From: Chinchilla lanigera
Lineage: Eukaryota; Chordata; Mammalia; Rodentia; Chinchillidae
Length of the DNA: 64,000 nucleotides
Direction: 5' to 3'
Assembly: GCF_000276665.1 (NCBI RefSeq)
Contig: NW_004955435.1
Location: 595,958-659,957 of the forward strand
Shown here in pieces: positions 1 through 11,138 of this stretch; the stretch's first letter is position 1, and each line of letters opens with the position of its first letter. The notes below the pieces were generated by a model. The model was not told the DNA's origin. It searched no databases and was given only the letters and a program-made list of their open reading frames with translations. The position numbers and the translations under genes were made by a program.

Positions 1-350
1 TCTCCCCTAATTGCTTGAAAACCCACCGTGGCTTCTTTGCTCTCCGTGCCGCAAGCGTGAAGGCTCTGCGCTCCCTGCTGCGACGTGTGGAGGGGTCACC
101 CTCAGTCTGTGCCTCACGGCGTTGGGAGAGTCGCCAGGCCATGCCCTGCCTCTCTGAGCAGGCTTGGCCCAGGACTGGGCTCTGGGACAAGCACTGCTCC
201 TCGCTGCTTCTGGTGGCATAGTGGCCAGTTTTGACGTTGCCAGAGAGGGAGATAGTGCAGAAGGAAGGAGAGCGTGCGACCCGCGCAGCGGAGCCGGAAC
301 CCCCTGGGAGGAAGCTGCAGGGTAAAGAGGCGTGGAGGTGTGTTTGGGAA
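1..350. promoter_or_regulatory. CpG-rich segment at window edge
   Basis: A hand count gives about 20 CpG dinucleotides in 350 bases at roughly 57% GC, far above the CpG-poor DNA that follows from about 360. CpG-rich unique DNA in a mammal often marks a promoter, a first exon or a young repeat. Open frames exist on both strands but none resembles a protein I recognise, and the segment is cut by the window edge, so its full extent and nature cannot be judged. It could also be part of a CpG-retaining repeat. Confidence 0.4.
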
Positions 351-789
351 GATACGTTTGCCAGCTGACTCTTCCTTGTTTTATCCTCAGGGTCATGAGT
401 CCAGCACATGTGATTTGTGTAAGACAAAAGTACATGGAGGGGGCGGATAGTAAGGGAAAAGGCTAAAAATCTGAGTTGAGGCTTGATCATACTCTAAAAT
501 CTCAGATGCCTTAGGGAAGTTTTCCTTTCTTCCCAAACTAGTGATTTTATGCTGTTTAACTGCAGATTTTGACTCAGCAGGGTCAGGCTGGGGTCTAAGA
601 GTCCACATTTTTGACAAGCTTCAGATGATGCCGGTGGTCTTGCTTCCTGGGCCTCACTGGGCAGCCGGGCTTTCCGTTATAAAAAACGCAGCGGTATTGG
701 AGGAGACATGGTGGAACTCTTTGGCAATTCAGACTAAGATTCAACAGAATGTTTCCCACTTTGCAGTTTCATAGAATATCAGGAAGTGT
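351..789. other. No feature recognised
   Basis: Ordinary unique-looking DNA. Open frames are short, overlap on both strands and show no recognisable domain or convincing splice context. Confidence 0.5.
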
Positions 790-955
790 TTAGCTTTGGA
801 GTTTGTCTCTGTGGTTTGAGCCTCTGACCTTCAGGAGTTTTCTAAGCTGTATGGTCTCAGTGTTTTGTCTTTAAAACAGCAGTGATGATAGTGTCTATCT
901 TATAGGGTTGTTAAGCTATAGTTAATCTGGAGAACTGGGTTAAAGTTAAGTGTGT
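790..955 (+). mobile_element. MIR: MIR SINE relic
   Basis: The order of short blocks follows the mammalian-wide MIR element in sense: a degraded 'TCAGT-TTGTCT-TAAAACAG' core, then TATCTTATAGGGTTGTTAAG near 897-916, which matches the 3' half of MIR. MIRs are extinct tRNA-derived SINEs mobilised by L2. The copy is old and heavily substituted; its 5' boundary is approximate. Confidence 0.6.
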
Positions 956-2484
956 GTCTTTACTGCAAGACTCCTCAGGACTCTGAGTTGGCTTAAGGGA
1001 TAGCCTGGAAGGATACAGGGAAGTGACACTTCCTACCTGACTTCCTGCAGTGTTGGTGGGTCTTTTGTCCTCTGGAACCTCTATTCTAAGAGGCTTGATC
1101 TGTTGGCAGAGAGAGGGATGAGCTGTGGGATGGGGCCAGAGTCTGAAGGAAGGTGCTGAGTCCTAAGGCAGCGGCCTGAGCTGGGGAGGAAGGACGGGTG
1201 GTAGTGAGTACCCTGAGGTCAGACCAAGCGGAGACTAACTAGATGTGAGGATTGCAAAGAAGGAGGAGTCTGGTACGATTTTTTTTCCCACCCAGAGAGA
1301 AACAGAAGGCCAAGGGAGAGTGCCATGTGTTTAATTCTCCATTCTGATTTAAATTCTGCTGCTTGTTGCCCACAAACTAACAGCATGCCTCTTGAGTCTC
1401 TAGGGCATTTTACAGTAAAGCCACATATTTTCTGAAGTTGGGTCAAGGCTGAGCATATGAAATTTCTCAAGTGTGAAATTCTACTTAACCCCATTAATGC
1501 TTATAACCCTGAGTAGTTATTGTTTATAATTCACTTCTAGTTACAGTGGATGTTTGCATTTGCCAGATCATTTCAGTTCTATCTTAAACTAAGTTTATTT
1601 TAGGGAAGAAAATTTTCTTTCCTGTCAAAAAGCTGAGAAGAACCAGCCTTCCCCCTCCCACTCCTATAGTTTGCATTTTGGGCTGTAATGCTCCCCACCC
1701 CCATACATGTGTCTACTGTGTTCTGAGTTTCATGATCTCTGTGGCCATAAAATATTACATTTATGAGGGCCTTTACGCTTTACCAGAGATTTTGAAATGC
1801 ATATTATTAGTTAGCATACCTATGTTCTTCCCTTGTACGTGGCAAAGAAAGTGGAAGTGGTATATAGGTTTATATGTGGCCTAAATATACTTTTTCCCAC
1901 AGTAAATTTCTATGCCTTTTATGCAGAGCTTTCATACATGACTGATGTTGAAAATATTAAACCGATTATTTGAATTATAAGGATAAACCCATTTAAGTGT
2001 AAGTACAGTTACTGAGCCATGCTCACAGTGAACAGTGTAAAAAGCCTGGTTGAGGTACAGCTAGAATAATTTAAGCCCCTTTACTCCTGCTTTGAGATTG
2101 AGTTATATACTATGGCTTTATTCAAACCCACACATATTACCAATAAAGACACATTATTCGGCTTCTGCTTAAGGTTTAAAAAATTTAAATGGCCTTTTGA
2201 CTTTCTGTAAAGTAAAATACTGTGGTTAATATCTTAGAATCATTTGACAGAAGTCCAGGATACAAATCTTTCTGAGTGGCAGTTCAAGTGTAATCTAGGA
2301 TGAATATGGATCCCTGTAATTTCTGCAGATGGGACCCTGTTTCTGGCTACTCTCTAGATTTTAATTAGTGAAAGCCTCTCGTGGTGCTTTACAATGCTGA
2401 TTGGTTTAGAAATCAAGCTTTCAGATTATGTTCAGTGGCTATCTGTAAAAACCACCACTCAGGGAACATTTGTTTTGTGTTGGC
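956..2484. other. No feature recognised
   Basis: Unique-looking DNA that becomes AT-rich after about 1500. I see no repeat family, exon or RNA gene. The small open frames are the size expected by chance. Confidence 0.5.
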
Positions 2485-2612
2485 TTCTTTACAAACATTA
2501 ACACATTCAACCCTCCCAGCTTTCTTGTGAGGCCAGGATTTGGGCTCTGCTTTCAGGGAAGGATCACAGGGCTCAGTAGGATTCAGCAGCAGAGGGTGAG
2601 GCCAGCTCCACT
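2485..2612 (-). mobile_element. MIR: MIR SINE relic
   Basis: Reading on the plus strand, 'TTTACAAACATTAACACATT' followed by a CCCTCCCAGC / TTGTGAGG block matches the antisense 3' half of MIR (the usual 'tttacatgtattaactca...ctcacaacaaccc...gaggta' order). It is degraded and the ends are estimates. Confidence 0.55.
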
Positions 2613-4218
2613 GGCCCCAGGACCTGTGTCTCCACTCACCAAAGGACAGTGTTGAGGGTCCGACAGAGTCGACTGAGATTTTTATTTAGACAGTTTAGGT
2701 GCTTGAGAAACTCAGAAATACTCATCTTATACTCCTTTTCTTCTTATAAAAAGGGAATGAATCTAGGTCATGAGGAAAAGAATTAAGCAGTGAATACTGA
2801 CGGGAATATAATCTTGTGGTTTGAATGAGGAACCTGGCTGTAGCTTTTGAGCTGTAAACACACCGGATGAACGTGCAGCTATCGGAGCCAGGGTGGGGAA
2901 CTGAAGAGCATTGTGTCTGCTCGGTCTGTGGTGGACTCTGGGGTGTGTGGCCTGGACCCAGCTCACGTGCTGTGACCCTGTTTGCGCTCCCTCAGTGTGG
3001 GTTTCTACTGTGTACAATGACCCCTTCTCAGGAAAAGCATTTTGTTTCGCCCTGTAGTTTCTTCCTCACCCTCACGTTGGGTCCAATACCAGTTATTTTA
3101 TAAGCAACTAAAAATCCTAATTTGTCTGGGATTGCTCCCATTTAGTGGAAAAGGTATTACCTCCCCGGAAATCCCTCAGTCTGAGCAGTCTACGGATGTT
3201 GCTGCCGCTAGCCTCCCAAGGGGCCTGCCTCTGGTGCGGTGGGTGGCCAGAGCTCTCGGTGGGGTCAGGCTGGCTCCAGGCAAGAGTCATCCCTGCTCAG
3301 CCCCCTCCCCGCTCTCCTCGGACCCCTTTCCTGAGAGCTGGCCCTCAAGACGTCGCTTCTCACAAGAATTTCAGGTCGTGCTTCTGAGATAGGGTCCCAT
3401 TTTAAGACCTAAGGTAGAATCCAATCAGAAAAATACGAACATTCCAAAAATTTAAGCCAGTGGGTTTTTAATCCAGAGGTCTCGTTACACAGAGGATGGA
3501 AGAGGCCAGGAGATCAATAGGGAACAGTGGGGCGTGCCAGAGGTTAGTGACAACAGGAAGCTGTTACCATCCAGGTTGGAGGACGGACGAAAGCAGTTGT
3601 GTGGAACAGAGGGAGACAAGATATGGAAAGACATAGCAGAGTCTCAGCAGAAAGGGAAGAAAGAAAACACCCCGGAGCTCTATCGCCAGGCTTACCGTGG
3701 GAGGTTGGACAGAGTGTTCGGCCTATACTGCGCCCCGCCCTCGTGGTGCAGGCCCTTGCGGGAGCACAATTACTGTGACAATTTTCTAAGTAAGGAGCTT
3801 TGATTTCTGCCTCGGAGTTAGTCCCGGTTCCTGTACAGGGGTCTGTGTGGTGGATTAACTCCTGGTCAGTCTGTAACACCCAGCTGAACTGAATCAGTGT
3901 GGTTCTGGGTACAGATGGTCCACCTGAGGGCTGCTGCCGACAGCATGAAAGGAGAACTGGAGGGGAAGACGGCGTGCTGTTGGCTCTCCTGGAGAAGCTT
4001 GTCATGCTGGCCTGATGTGAACTCGGTTGTTTTCATCATCAGAGGAGCTCGGGCCCTCATTGTCGCTGAGGATGGCTGCAGTTCTCTTAGGAGGAGCTCT
4101 GGTCCTTACTTTGAACATCACTTCCTCGATCTAGTGCAGGACCCTCAGCCTGCTGGCTCAGACCCTTCATCCCGCTGGTGCAGATTTTCTAGCTTCCACC
4201 ACTGACCTTGGCCCTTCC
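2613..4218. other. Unique DNA, locally GC-rich
   Basis: The stretch 3160-3360 is GC-rich with several CpGs and overlapping open frames up to 116 codons. None carries a recognisable domain and the two plus-strand frames there overlap each other, which argues against coding. The longest minus-strand frame (153 codons, 3544-4005) also has no recognisable content. Confidence 0.4.
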
Positions 4219-4386
4219 CAGTGCAGATCCTCGGTACAGATTTGCATGAGACATTGTTGTGGGCTCTAGGCCTCCAGCTGGACTCACGCAGGACATTGCC
4301 ATGGGCTCTAGGCCTCCAGCTGGACTCTTGCAGGGTACTGCCGTGGAATCCAGGCCCTCAGTTGGATTCCTCGGGTCTCTAGTGGA
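4219..4386 (+). repeat. 42-bp minisatellite, about four copies
   Basis: GGGCTCTAGGCCTCCAGCTG starts at 4261 and again at 4303, exactly 42 bases later, and a diverged third copy starts at 4345 (GGAATCCAGGCCCTCAGTTG). A weaker copy precedes them from 4219, sharing the GACATTG block. The middle two units are nearly identical over their first 22 bases. Since 42 is a multiple of three, frames on both strands stay open through the array; I read that as a by-product, not as coding evidence. Confidence 0.85.
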
Positions 4387-5574
4387 TGGACAGATCTCTT
4401 TTACTCTTTTTCGTGTGACTCTTTGGGTGAATATTATAAAATAATCCTGTAAATTATGTGTCTCACATTTACTCTTTTCCCTTGTACACCCTGACTGCAA
4501 CAATCTGTTAATAATTTCTGGCTTAAATAAATTATTATTAGTCTATAGTTGATTTCTTTCCCCAGTGGCAATTTAGAGCCTCCATTTCATAGGCTTATAT
4601 GACCAATTATCTCGTATAACACACGTCTTATCCACCCAGCTATACCAAAGGTTTCTGTATTACAGGGATGGTGTCTTCAAAATCTTTGTGAGACTGTCAA
4701 TGCACTGTATACAGTATGTGCACTATATAGTGTTCTTGATTTTGGAATAATGAACTTAAATTTCAGCAGTGGAATGGAACACTCTTCCAATAGAAAGCCC
4801 CAAATTCCCTATCCTTAAAAAACTATTTTTTAAAAAGTAAAGAAAACCTACATCCTTTTACCCACTGGATCCTCTTTTATTTGTGGTTCTCATTTCTCTT
4901 TTTGGAATCCATGGTTTTTGCACCTCCACTTAGCAGGTCAAACCAGTAACCATCTTATTTGTATTCTTCTACATAGATGCGCAAGTGTGAAAGGGAAAAA
5001 CGAATGTATGCTTCCATGTATTTTCAAACCTGGCTCAGCGCTATAATCAATGTAATTAAACCACATTTATTGTCGATGGGTATTTCTGACTTGCAGAATG
5101 TAAAACCTCAGTGTGTGTTTTGTGTGTGTTAGTGTAAGTGCTATCAGAGGGAGGCTCTTTTTATGCTCTGAAGACAAGCACGGTAACTCTTACCTCTGAG
5201 AACAAAGTCTGTGCAGAACTACAGAAGAGTGTGTACAGAGTAACTTCATGGCTGGGATCGGATATACTTGCATTCACCTCAGACACCTGACGGGTGGCCA
5301 CGGGACATGTGTTTGACTTTCGGGAACCCGCCGGCTCGCCTGTACAGCAGGATTAAACACAGTACACGGGTTTGTTGTGAGGAGTAAATACACTACACAC
5401 AGTGCTTGCTGGCAGGAAGCACTCACTAAACAATTGCCCTTGCAATGTTTTTGTGGGTTATGGGGGTTTGGCTGAATTAGCTGTAGGCCGAGTTTTGAAG
5501 TGTTTAATGTAGACATCTTTAATAAACATGCTACTACCTTTTCCATCTTATCTGTGTGCAGAATTTTTAATTTA
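4387..5574. other. No feature recognised
   Basis: AT-leaning unique DNA with no identifiable repeat family, exon or RNA. An isolated AATAAA-type motif (for example TTAAATAAATT near 4524) has no supporting transcript structure. Confidence 0.5.
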
Positions 5575-5700
5575 CTTTTTCAGTGGGTATTACATGAATT
5601 CTCTCATCTAATGTTTACAGTCACTCTGTAAGCTCAACAGAAGGACACAATCCCCCTGATCAAGACGGAAGAGGTGGGCTTGAAGTCCACATCTCCTTTT
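5575..5700 (-). mobile_element. MIR: MIR-like relic
   Basis: The order of a TTACATGAATTCTCTCATCTAA block, then CACTCTGTAAG, then a purine-rich 'gaagaggtgggcttgaag' block fits the antisense MIR 3' half (…ctcatttaatcctcacaac…gaggaaactgag…). Highly diverged, so the call is moderate. Confidence 0.4.
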
Positions 5701-6523
5701 GTTCACTGACATTATTTCCCAGGGTAGGACAGTTTGGCCTAGAAGAGGGAATATTGCCTTTTCACCAGAAGACTATGAATACAGCAATTTCTCAGGTGTT
5801 CTTTTCGGAACCTTCTGAACCAAAATTAATCCACAGTATTCCTCTGAAAGGAACAAAGGGCAGAAAAGACATGTTCCCTTGTTCATAAGAATTGCCAGTG
5901 CTTTCTCTTTTTAATTAAGTGAGGATGGATACCTTCAGTTATCCATCCTTTTTTTAATTTCCTATGTTCAACTTGATTAAGATGTGTTTCTTGAAGATAT
6001 GTGCTATCTGGTTCTTGTTTTATAAAAAGTTTAATATCTTCTCCCCTTTTATTGGACTGCTAAGGCATTTGACATTAAAAATAATAGCTTTGAATTTTCC
6101 TGTTGCTGCATTCAGTAGTGGGAATATTAAGAATAGGTGAAAAAACTCGCTTAGCTCCATCTCTGAAGAGTCTTTTCAAAACATTATGCATAACATCATC
6201 TACTCTATAATCCATAGATATCAGGAATAAATAAAAAGAAATGATAGCCTCAGTTCCTCAGTGTCTAATCCAGGAAATGAATGTCTGCTAAAAAATATGA
6301 TTGCTAATGTTTTAAAAAGTCACTAAAAACTTACTTCTTTCCTTGGTTTGCTGGACTTACTTTCCCGTAAAAAAACTGAAGTGACTATGTGGATTTATTC
6401 TCAGGGAAGGGCAGTTGCAAAAGAACTCAAGCAAACAATCTTCTGCTTTTGCAGTTTCAACCTTCCAAGTTAATACAACCTCGAATTGTGTCTTGTGCTC
6501 CCTCTCAAATTCTTATTTATTTT
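5701..6523. other. No feature recognised
   Basis: AT-rich unique DNA. The 5930-6090 part has the loose T-rich look of an old antisense LINE 3' region ('ttcttgaagatatgtgctatctggttc') but is too short and diverged to call. Confidence 0.4.
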
Positions 6524-6534
6524 TGGAGAAAGAC

Positions 6535-6624
6535 TTGTTTGTTTGTTTTTGGTATCAGGAATTGAACTCAGGACCTCACACTTGCCAGGCGGGTGCTGTG
6601 TCACTGAGCTAAATCACCGGCCCC
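6535..6624 (-). mobile_element. ID: ID-type tRNA-derived SINE with target duplication
   Basis: Antisense ID element. The plus strand reads TTTGGTATCAGGAATTGAAC (B-box side), then GCCAGGCGGGTGCTGTGTCA, then ACTGAGCTAAATCACCGGCC (A-box side), with the T-rich complement of its tail (TTTGTTTGTTTTT) on the left. The target duplication TGGAGAAAGAC is present at 6524-6534 and again at 6625-6635, directly abutting both ends. ID elements are RNA polymerase III-derived rodent SINEs moved by L1. The copy is full length and comparatively young. Confidence 0.93.
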
Positions 6625-6635
6625 TGGAGAAAGAC

Positions 6636-7469
6636 GTGGATGTGGTGAAAACTTCTAATATCTTGGCGGTAGCAGAAATAAAACAAATAAACTAATAAAG
6701 TGGATCCTGTACTACAGCACTCCTGTCCTGGTGAGACTTCTGGTCCTACCAGGGGAAGACGGAGGGGAACTCTTAGGTTCAGCCACCACTAGATCTGGAT
6801 GTCTAACTTTTCCCGTTTCTCCCATATCGCTTCATGATAGCTCAGAAATTCTAAAGGATGAGGACTCTGAGCAGAGTCACAACTGCTGGGTTTAACTCTT
6901 GATTTGTCTCGGACTGCCTCTATTTAGTGAGTTAGGATCCCTCCATGTATTGATTTTGTGCGTTCAGCTTCCATAGCATTTAGTGATTGCTGCCTTCCGA
7001 TGTGGACACACCTATCGCCTCCCACATCCAATATGCAGATTGGATGAGACGTCACTTCTGAGATTTGGTTGTAAAGACTGAGTCTTTCATTTTTGTTGCT
7101 TTCTGATTCGTAGGCCATGCATTCTGGGGGAAGCTGGCATCTGTGCTCTGAACAGCTCTGCAGAGAGATGCATGTGGCAAAGGTCCGAGGGCTCCTGCTA
7201 AAAACCACAGGAGTGAGTCTGGATGCAAATTCTCCAGCCCCAGACTTTAGCATAACTGTGACTTCTGTCGGCCTCTTGATAGAATCTCAGGAGACTTTTG
7301 GCTAGGACTAGCTAGGTGACGTGCTCCTAGATTCTGACCCTCAGAAACCGTGAGAGGCAGTCCATCAGTTCTTCTGAGTTGCCAAACTTTGGGGTTCATT
7401 TGTATGCAGCGACAGAAACTGACATGGCTTTCTTTCAGCAAAAAGGGAGTAGTAACAAGAGTACAGTTG
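6636..7469. other. No feature recognised
   Basis: Unique-looking DNA. A 109-codon minus-strand frame (6924-7253) overlaps plus-strand frames and has no recognised domain. Nothing here is supported as a gene. Confidence 0.45.
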
Positions 7470-7630
7470 CATTTTATTCTGTGAGTGTGTTTAAAACTTA
7501 TTGGTACATTCTAGAGATACATAATAATAACACTCATCATAGGGCATTTGTACCTGTACATGATAAATCCTCATTCTTCTTTTTCCCATTCCCCTCCTCT
7601 CCCTTCAACCTCTCTTCTCCTGCTTATTTA

Positions 7631-7794
7631 TTCATTTATTTATTTATTTATTTATTTTGTCTTTTTGAGACAAGGTCTCGTTGTGCATTTCAGGCTGGCC
7701 TTGAGCTCACATTGTAGCCTAGGCTGGTCTCAAACTCGTAACGATCATCCTGCCTCAGCCTCCCAAGTGCTGGGATTACAGGCGTGTGCCTGGC
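7631..7794 (-). mobile_element. B1: B1 SINE with 18-bp perfect target duplication
   Basis: 7SL-derived B1 in antisense: an A-tail complement (TTTATTTATTTATTTA), 'tttttgagacaaggtctcg', two successive AGGCTGG blocks about 30 bases apart (the internal duplication typical of rodent B1), and CAAGTGCTGGGATTACAGGC. The flanking 18-mer TCTTCTCCTGCTTATTTA is identical at 7613-7630 and 7795-7812, an intact L1-type target duplication. It lies inside the antisense L1, so inserted later. Confidence 0.95.
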
Positions 7795-8495
7795 TCTTCT
7801 CCTGCTTATTTACAAAGGTTTGTTTCCATTTTTTCCTTCTGTTCTCTTTTTTTCTTGTCCCCTTCTTTCCTTTCCCCTCTTCCTCCCTTGTTCTCTTTCT
7901 CATTTGAACATTTTTTTTCCCATTTTCTGATATCTACTATACATTTTGGTCCATATTTATACTTTTGGTTTCTCATACCAGAGAAACAATACAGTATTTA
8001 AACACATGTGTCTGATTTATTTCTCTTAAGAATATGGTCTCAAAGTGCATCCATTTAGCTGGAAATGTCTCAGGCTTATCCTTCTTTATGGCACAGTAGT
8101 ATTCCATTGTATAAAAAAACTCCACATCTTCTTTATCCATTCATTTGTTGATGGGCATTTGAGCTGGTTCCAAAATTTAGCTATTACAAACTATGCTGCT
8201 AAAAATATGGGTGTGAATATATGAGTGTAGTATGATACTTTTAATTTTTTCAGGAAGATACCAAGAAGGGGAATAACTGGGTCAAATGAACCTTCAGGTT
8301 TTAGTTTTTTGAGGAATCTCCATACTGATTTCCACAGAGGTTGCACCAGTCTACACTCCCACTCAGAGTAGAGTTCCTTTTTCTGCACATCCCCACCAGC
8401 ATTTGTTATTGGTGGACTTCTTGATAATAGCCATTCTTTCTGGAGCGAGATGGAATCTTGGCATTATTTTAATTTGCATCTCTCAAATGATCAGT

Positions 8496-8561
8496 GTCGC
8501 CCGGGGATATAGCTCATTTGGCACAGTGCTTGTTTTGCAAACATAAGGTCATGAGTTTGAT
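8496..8561 (+). mobile_element. ID: ID-type SINE nested in L1
   Basis: GGGGATATAGCTCATTTGGC followed by GCACAGTGCTTG and CATAAGGTCATGAGTTTGAT follows the tRNA-like ID head (A-box TAGCTC…GG, B-box-like GAGTTTGAT). TCAAATGATCAGT at 8483-8495 and TCAAATGACCAGT at 8562-8574 differ at one base and flank it as a candidate target duplication; if so, the A-tail has been lost. The L1 sequence resumes after it ('cttcatctgagaagtgtctattc'). Confidence 0.82.
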
Positions 8562-8829
8562 TCAAATGACCAGTAATGCTTAACACTTTTTCTTATATTT
8601 ATTTGCTGTTTGTACCTCTTCATCTGAGAAGTGTCTATTCATTTCAGATGCCCATTTTTGGATTGGATCTTTAAATTTGGGGGGATCTGATATTTTTGAG
8701 TTCTTTATATATTCTAGATACTAGTCCTTTGCCTGAGGAACACCTGGCAAAATTTTTTCCCCATTCTGTTGCTTGTCTCTTCACACTTTTGGTGATTTCT
8801 TTTGGTGTGCAAATACAGCTGTGTTTTTA

Positions 8830-9158
8830 ATCTTTGTTTCCCAAAATTCATGTTGAAATCTTATCCCTCAAGGTGTTTTTAGAAGATCGAGCATTTTGGA
8901 GATGATTAGGTCATGAGGGCCCTGCTTTCATGAATAGGATTAATTTCCCTATGAAAGAATCTCTTCAGAGTTAGGTAGTATCTTCCCCTCACATGAGGAC
9001 ACAGAAAAAGTTGACAGTCTGCCACCCAGGAGCAAACCCTCACCAGAAATGATCATTCTGGTACCTGATCTTGAACTTTCTGGTCTCCAGAACTGTGAGA
9101 ATAAATTTCTTCCATTGCCCACTGTATTTTGTTATAGCAGCCTGAACAGATCAAGACA
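8830..9158 (+). mobile_element. MLT1: MLT1-type MaLR LTR
   Basis: Ordered landmarks of the MLT1 solo LTR in sense: TTCATGTTGAAATCTTATCC, GATGATTAGGTCATGAGGGC, CACATGAGGACACAGAAAAA, CAAACCCTCACCAGAAATGA, CCAGAACTGTGAGAATAAAT, and the 3' end TGTTATAGCAGCCTGAACAG. MaLRs are mammalian LTR retrotransposons of the ERVL class with no coding capacity of their own in solo form. It is nearly full length with modest decay and abuts the L1 on its left. Confidence 0.93.
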
Positions 9159-11138
9159 AGCACCTACACAGGCAGTGAGATGGAAAATGTAAAAGGCAGA
9201 GAGGGCGGTTTTCAACATGTAGTGGCACTATGGCTGCCGTCACCTTGAGGTATTCAGTTGGTCATTCTCTCTGATCATGAAAGAGTTCACAGAGCTTTTT
9301 AATGCTGGATTTTTAAATATCATTATACAGACATGCCTAGGTGTCTGTGTCTCCATTTAGCAAACATTATCCCTTCTCTCTTTCTGCTGGGCCTGTGCTG
9401 CCTTACTACTGGTCCTGGCAGAGAGACAGGAGTCAGCTAACTCACCAAATACTGTCTGTTGAGCCCCTGCCTTGGCATGTCCTGGATATTAGAGCCAGTG
9501 GGTCTGGCAAATCAAGCCTGAGTCCAAGAAGGGTGCTTTGAAATTAAACTTTTGCAATTAACTCTTTCTTTTCTTTTAAAAAAATATTTAATTATCTATT
9601 TATTTAGAGATGATAGAGGCTGAGTCAGACAGTAAAAGGGCTAAGAATCCGGGATGGATTTGGTTTAGGCAAGAAAAGGAAGCTGCTTTTTGCTGCTCTA
9701 TTTTAATTCACGTTAGTGTAAGCTATCAGTGTATGGCAGAAACACTGTGCTTGTGGAGAACTGATTTTCTCTTCTTGGAGAAGGAAAATGTGTGGGTATT
9801 TTCAAATATTTGTCAGAGGAGGTGCTCTTCCTCTTTTGGAAAAGCCTTTTTGGCTTGACCTTATAGCTCCAGGAATTGTAGGAGAGGAAAAGACACCTGC
9901 TTGGTTGGCCAGTGTGAGGAAATCGACCTTGGCCAGCAGTGGGAGAAACATGTCACACGCGAATGTCAGATTGTTCTCACAGCCTGGCTTCTTTTAGCAT
10001 TCACAGCTGTGTATGCAATAGCGTCAATATCCTGTGATAAGTGTGTTCTTTTCCTCTGTAGTTAAAGGATTTGGTCAACAGTGATCTTTTCTGTAAGGGG
10101 CATGGGGGATAAACAACCTGCCTTCTTTCCCAGTGAATGGACTGGAACACAGCAATTATATTACTTACCTCAGGATAGTCAAAACTAAAAGCCAGACACT
10201 TACCTACCACATTAATCCATAAGTTGATAAAGCTTCATTGTTATCAGTGCTATTATTTTAAAATCAATGCAACAGCACTTGAGAAATGCAGTAGATTGTG
10301 CAGATAGTAAATTTTGTTTTTTTTGTTAAAGTGGAATCATTTTTAATTTATTTACTGCAAGTAAGCATATTAATCACTTAGGTATCTGTTAATCTCATAG
10401 TTCCCTTTGGTCCTACAGCTGTGGATACTAAAGGTGCTCTGTGTATTCTCTGGGTGAAAGGAAGAAGTAGTTGTAGAAACAACGCATAAGGGTGACCCAA
10501 AGATGAAGGGGTGATGGGTGGGGGTGAATGATTATCCTTTGACCTTTGCATGGAATTGTTGGACCTCGAGCTCAATTACTTGTTCTTGGAAAGGGCTCTG
10601 TTGTGTCTCAGTAGAGCCTGAAGTTTTATCTTTCTCTGAATCTGTGCCTGGCCATTAGCAGGAAGATGTTTGCCCTGGGGTTTAGGTCAGCAGGGGTGAC
10701 GGGCACAAACTTTTCACTTGTATTAAGCAGAGGAGAACGAATGCAGTAATCACCAAGTCATGCATATTGATCATTTGACTACAAATTGAATGTTACTTCA
10801 GAAAGTGTCCAGCTTCTCTTTCTATTAGCAAATTTCTAAGTTATCTAACAAATTCTCACATTTAACACAGGGGCTACATTTTTCAAAGTCTGTCTGCAGA
10901 AAATGCCTCCCTGGATTGCATCCCATGTCTCTGTCCAGGTAGCTATTGACCTATCTTAGAACATTCCTGAAAATTCCTCTTTCACTGTGATGGCCATTTA
11001 AGTCTTTCCTTTCGGGATTTTGACACACAATGACTTGGAAATGAGCTTGTGGTCTAGAAAGAATCACCAAGACTGTCACTTCCGTGGTTCCTGGACAGGG
11101 CAGCTAGCTTTAAGGCGGTTGTTATATAAGCTCACTAG
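9159..11138. other. Mostly unique DNA; possible MIR/L2 scrap
   Basis: About 9445-9500 ('actgtctgttgagcccctgc…') resembles the antisense end shared by L2 and MIR ('atttattgagcgcctac'), too short to call firmly. The rest is unique, AT-leaning DNA. Small open frames (60-82 codons) show no recognisable content. Confidence 0.4.

Larger units (their letters stand above)
7470..8820 (-). mobile_element. L1: LINE-1 3' region, antisense, with two nested SINEs
   Basis: Antisense L1 3' end, about 1.35 kb with insertions. The left part is the T/C-rich 3' UTR (TTATTGGTACATTCTAGAGA near 7499). From about 8040 the sequence follows the end of ORF2: 'attccattgtat', 'tttatccattcatttgttga', 'ggttgcaccagt', 'ctttgcctgagg'. 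The minus-strand translation at 8191-8388 contains [14 protein letters not shown], a hallmark of the ORF2 protein C-terminus. Frameshifts and stops make it dead. It is split by a B1 (7631-7794) and an ID (about 8496-8561), so it predates both. A lineage-specific rodent L1 is likely from its low decay. Confidence 0.92.

Noticed and set aside
8191..8388. 65-codon minus-strand frame as a gene
   Set aside because: It is a fragment of the L1 ORF2 C-terminus in a dead element.
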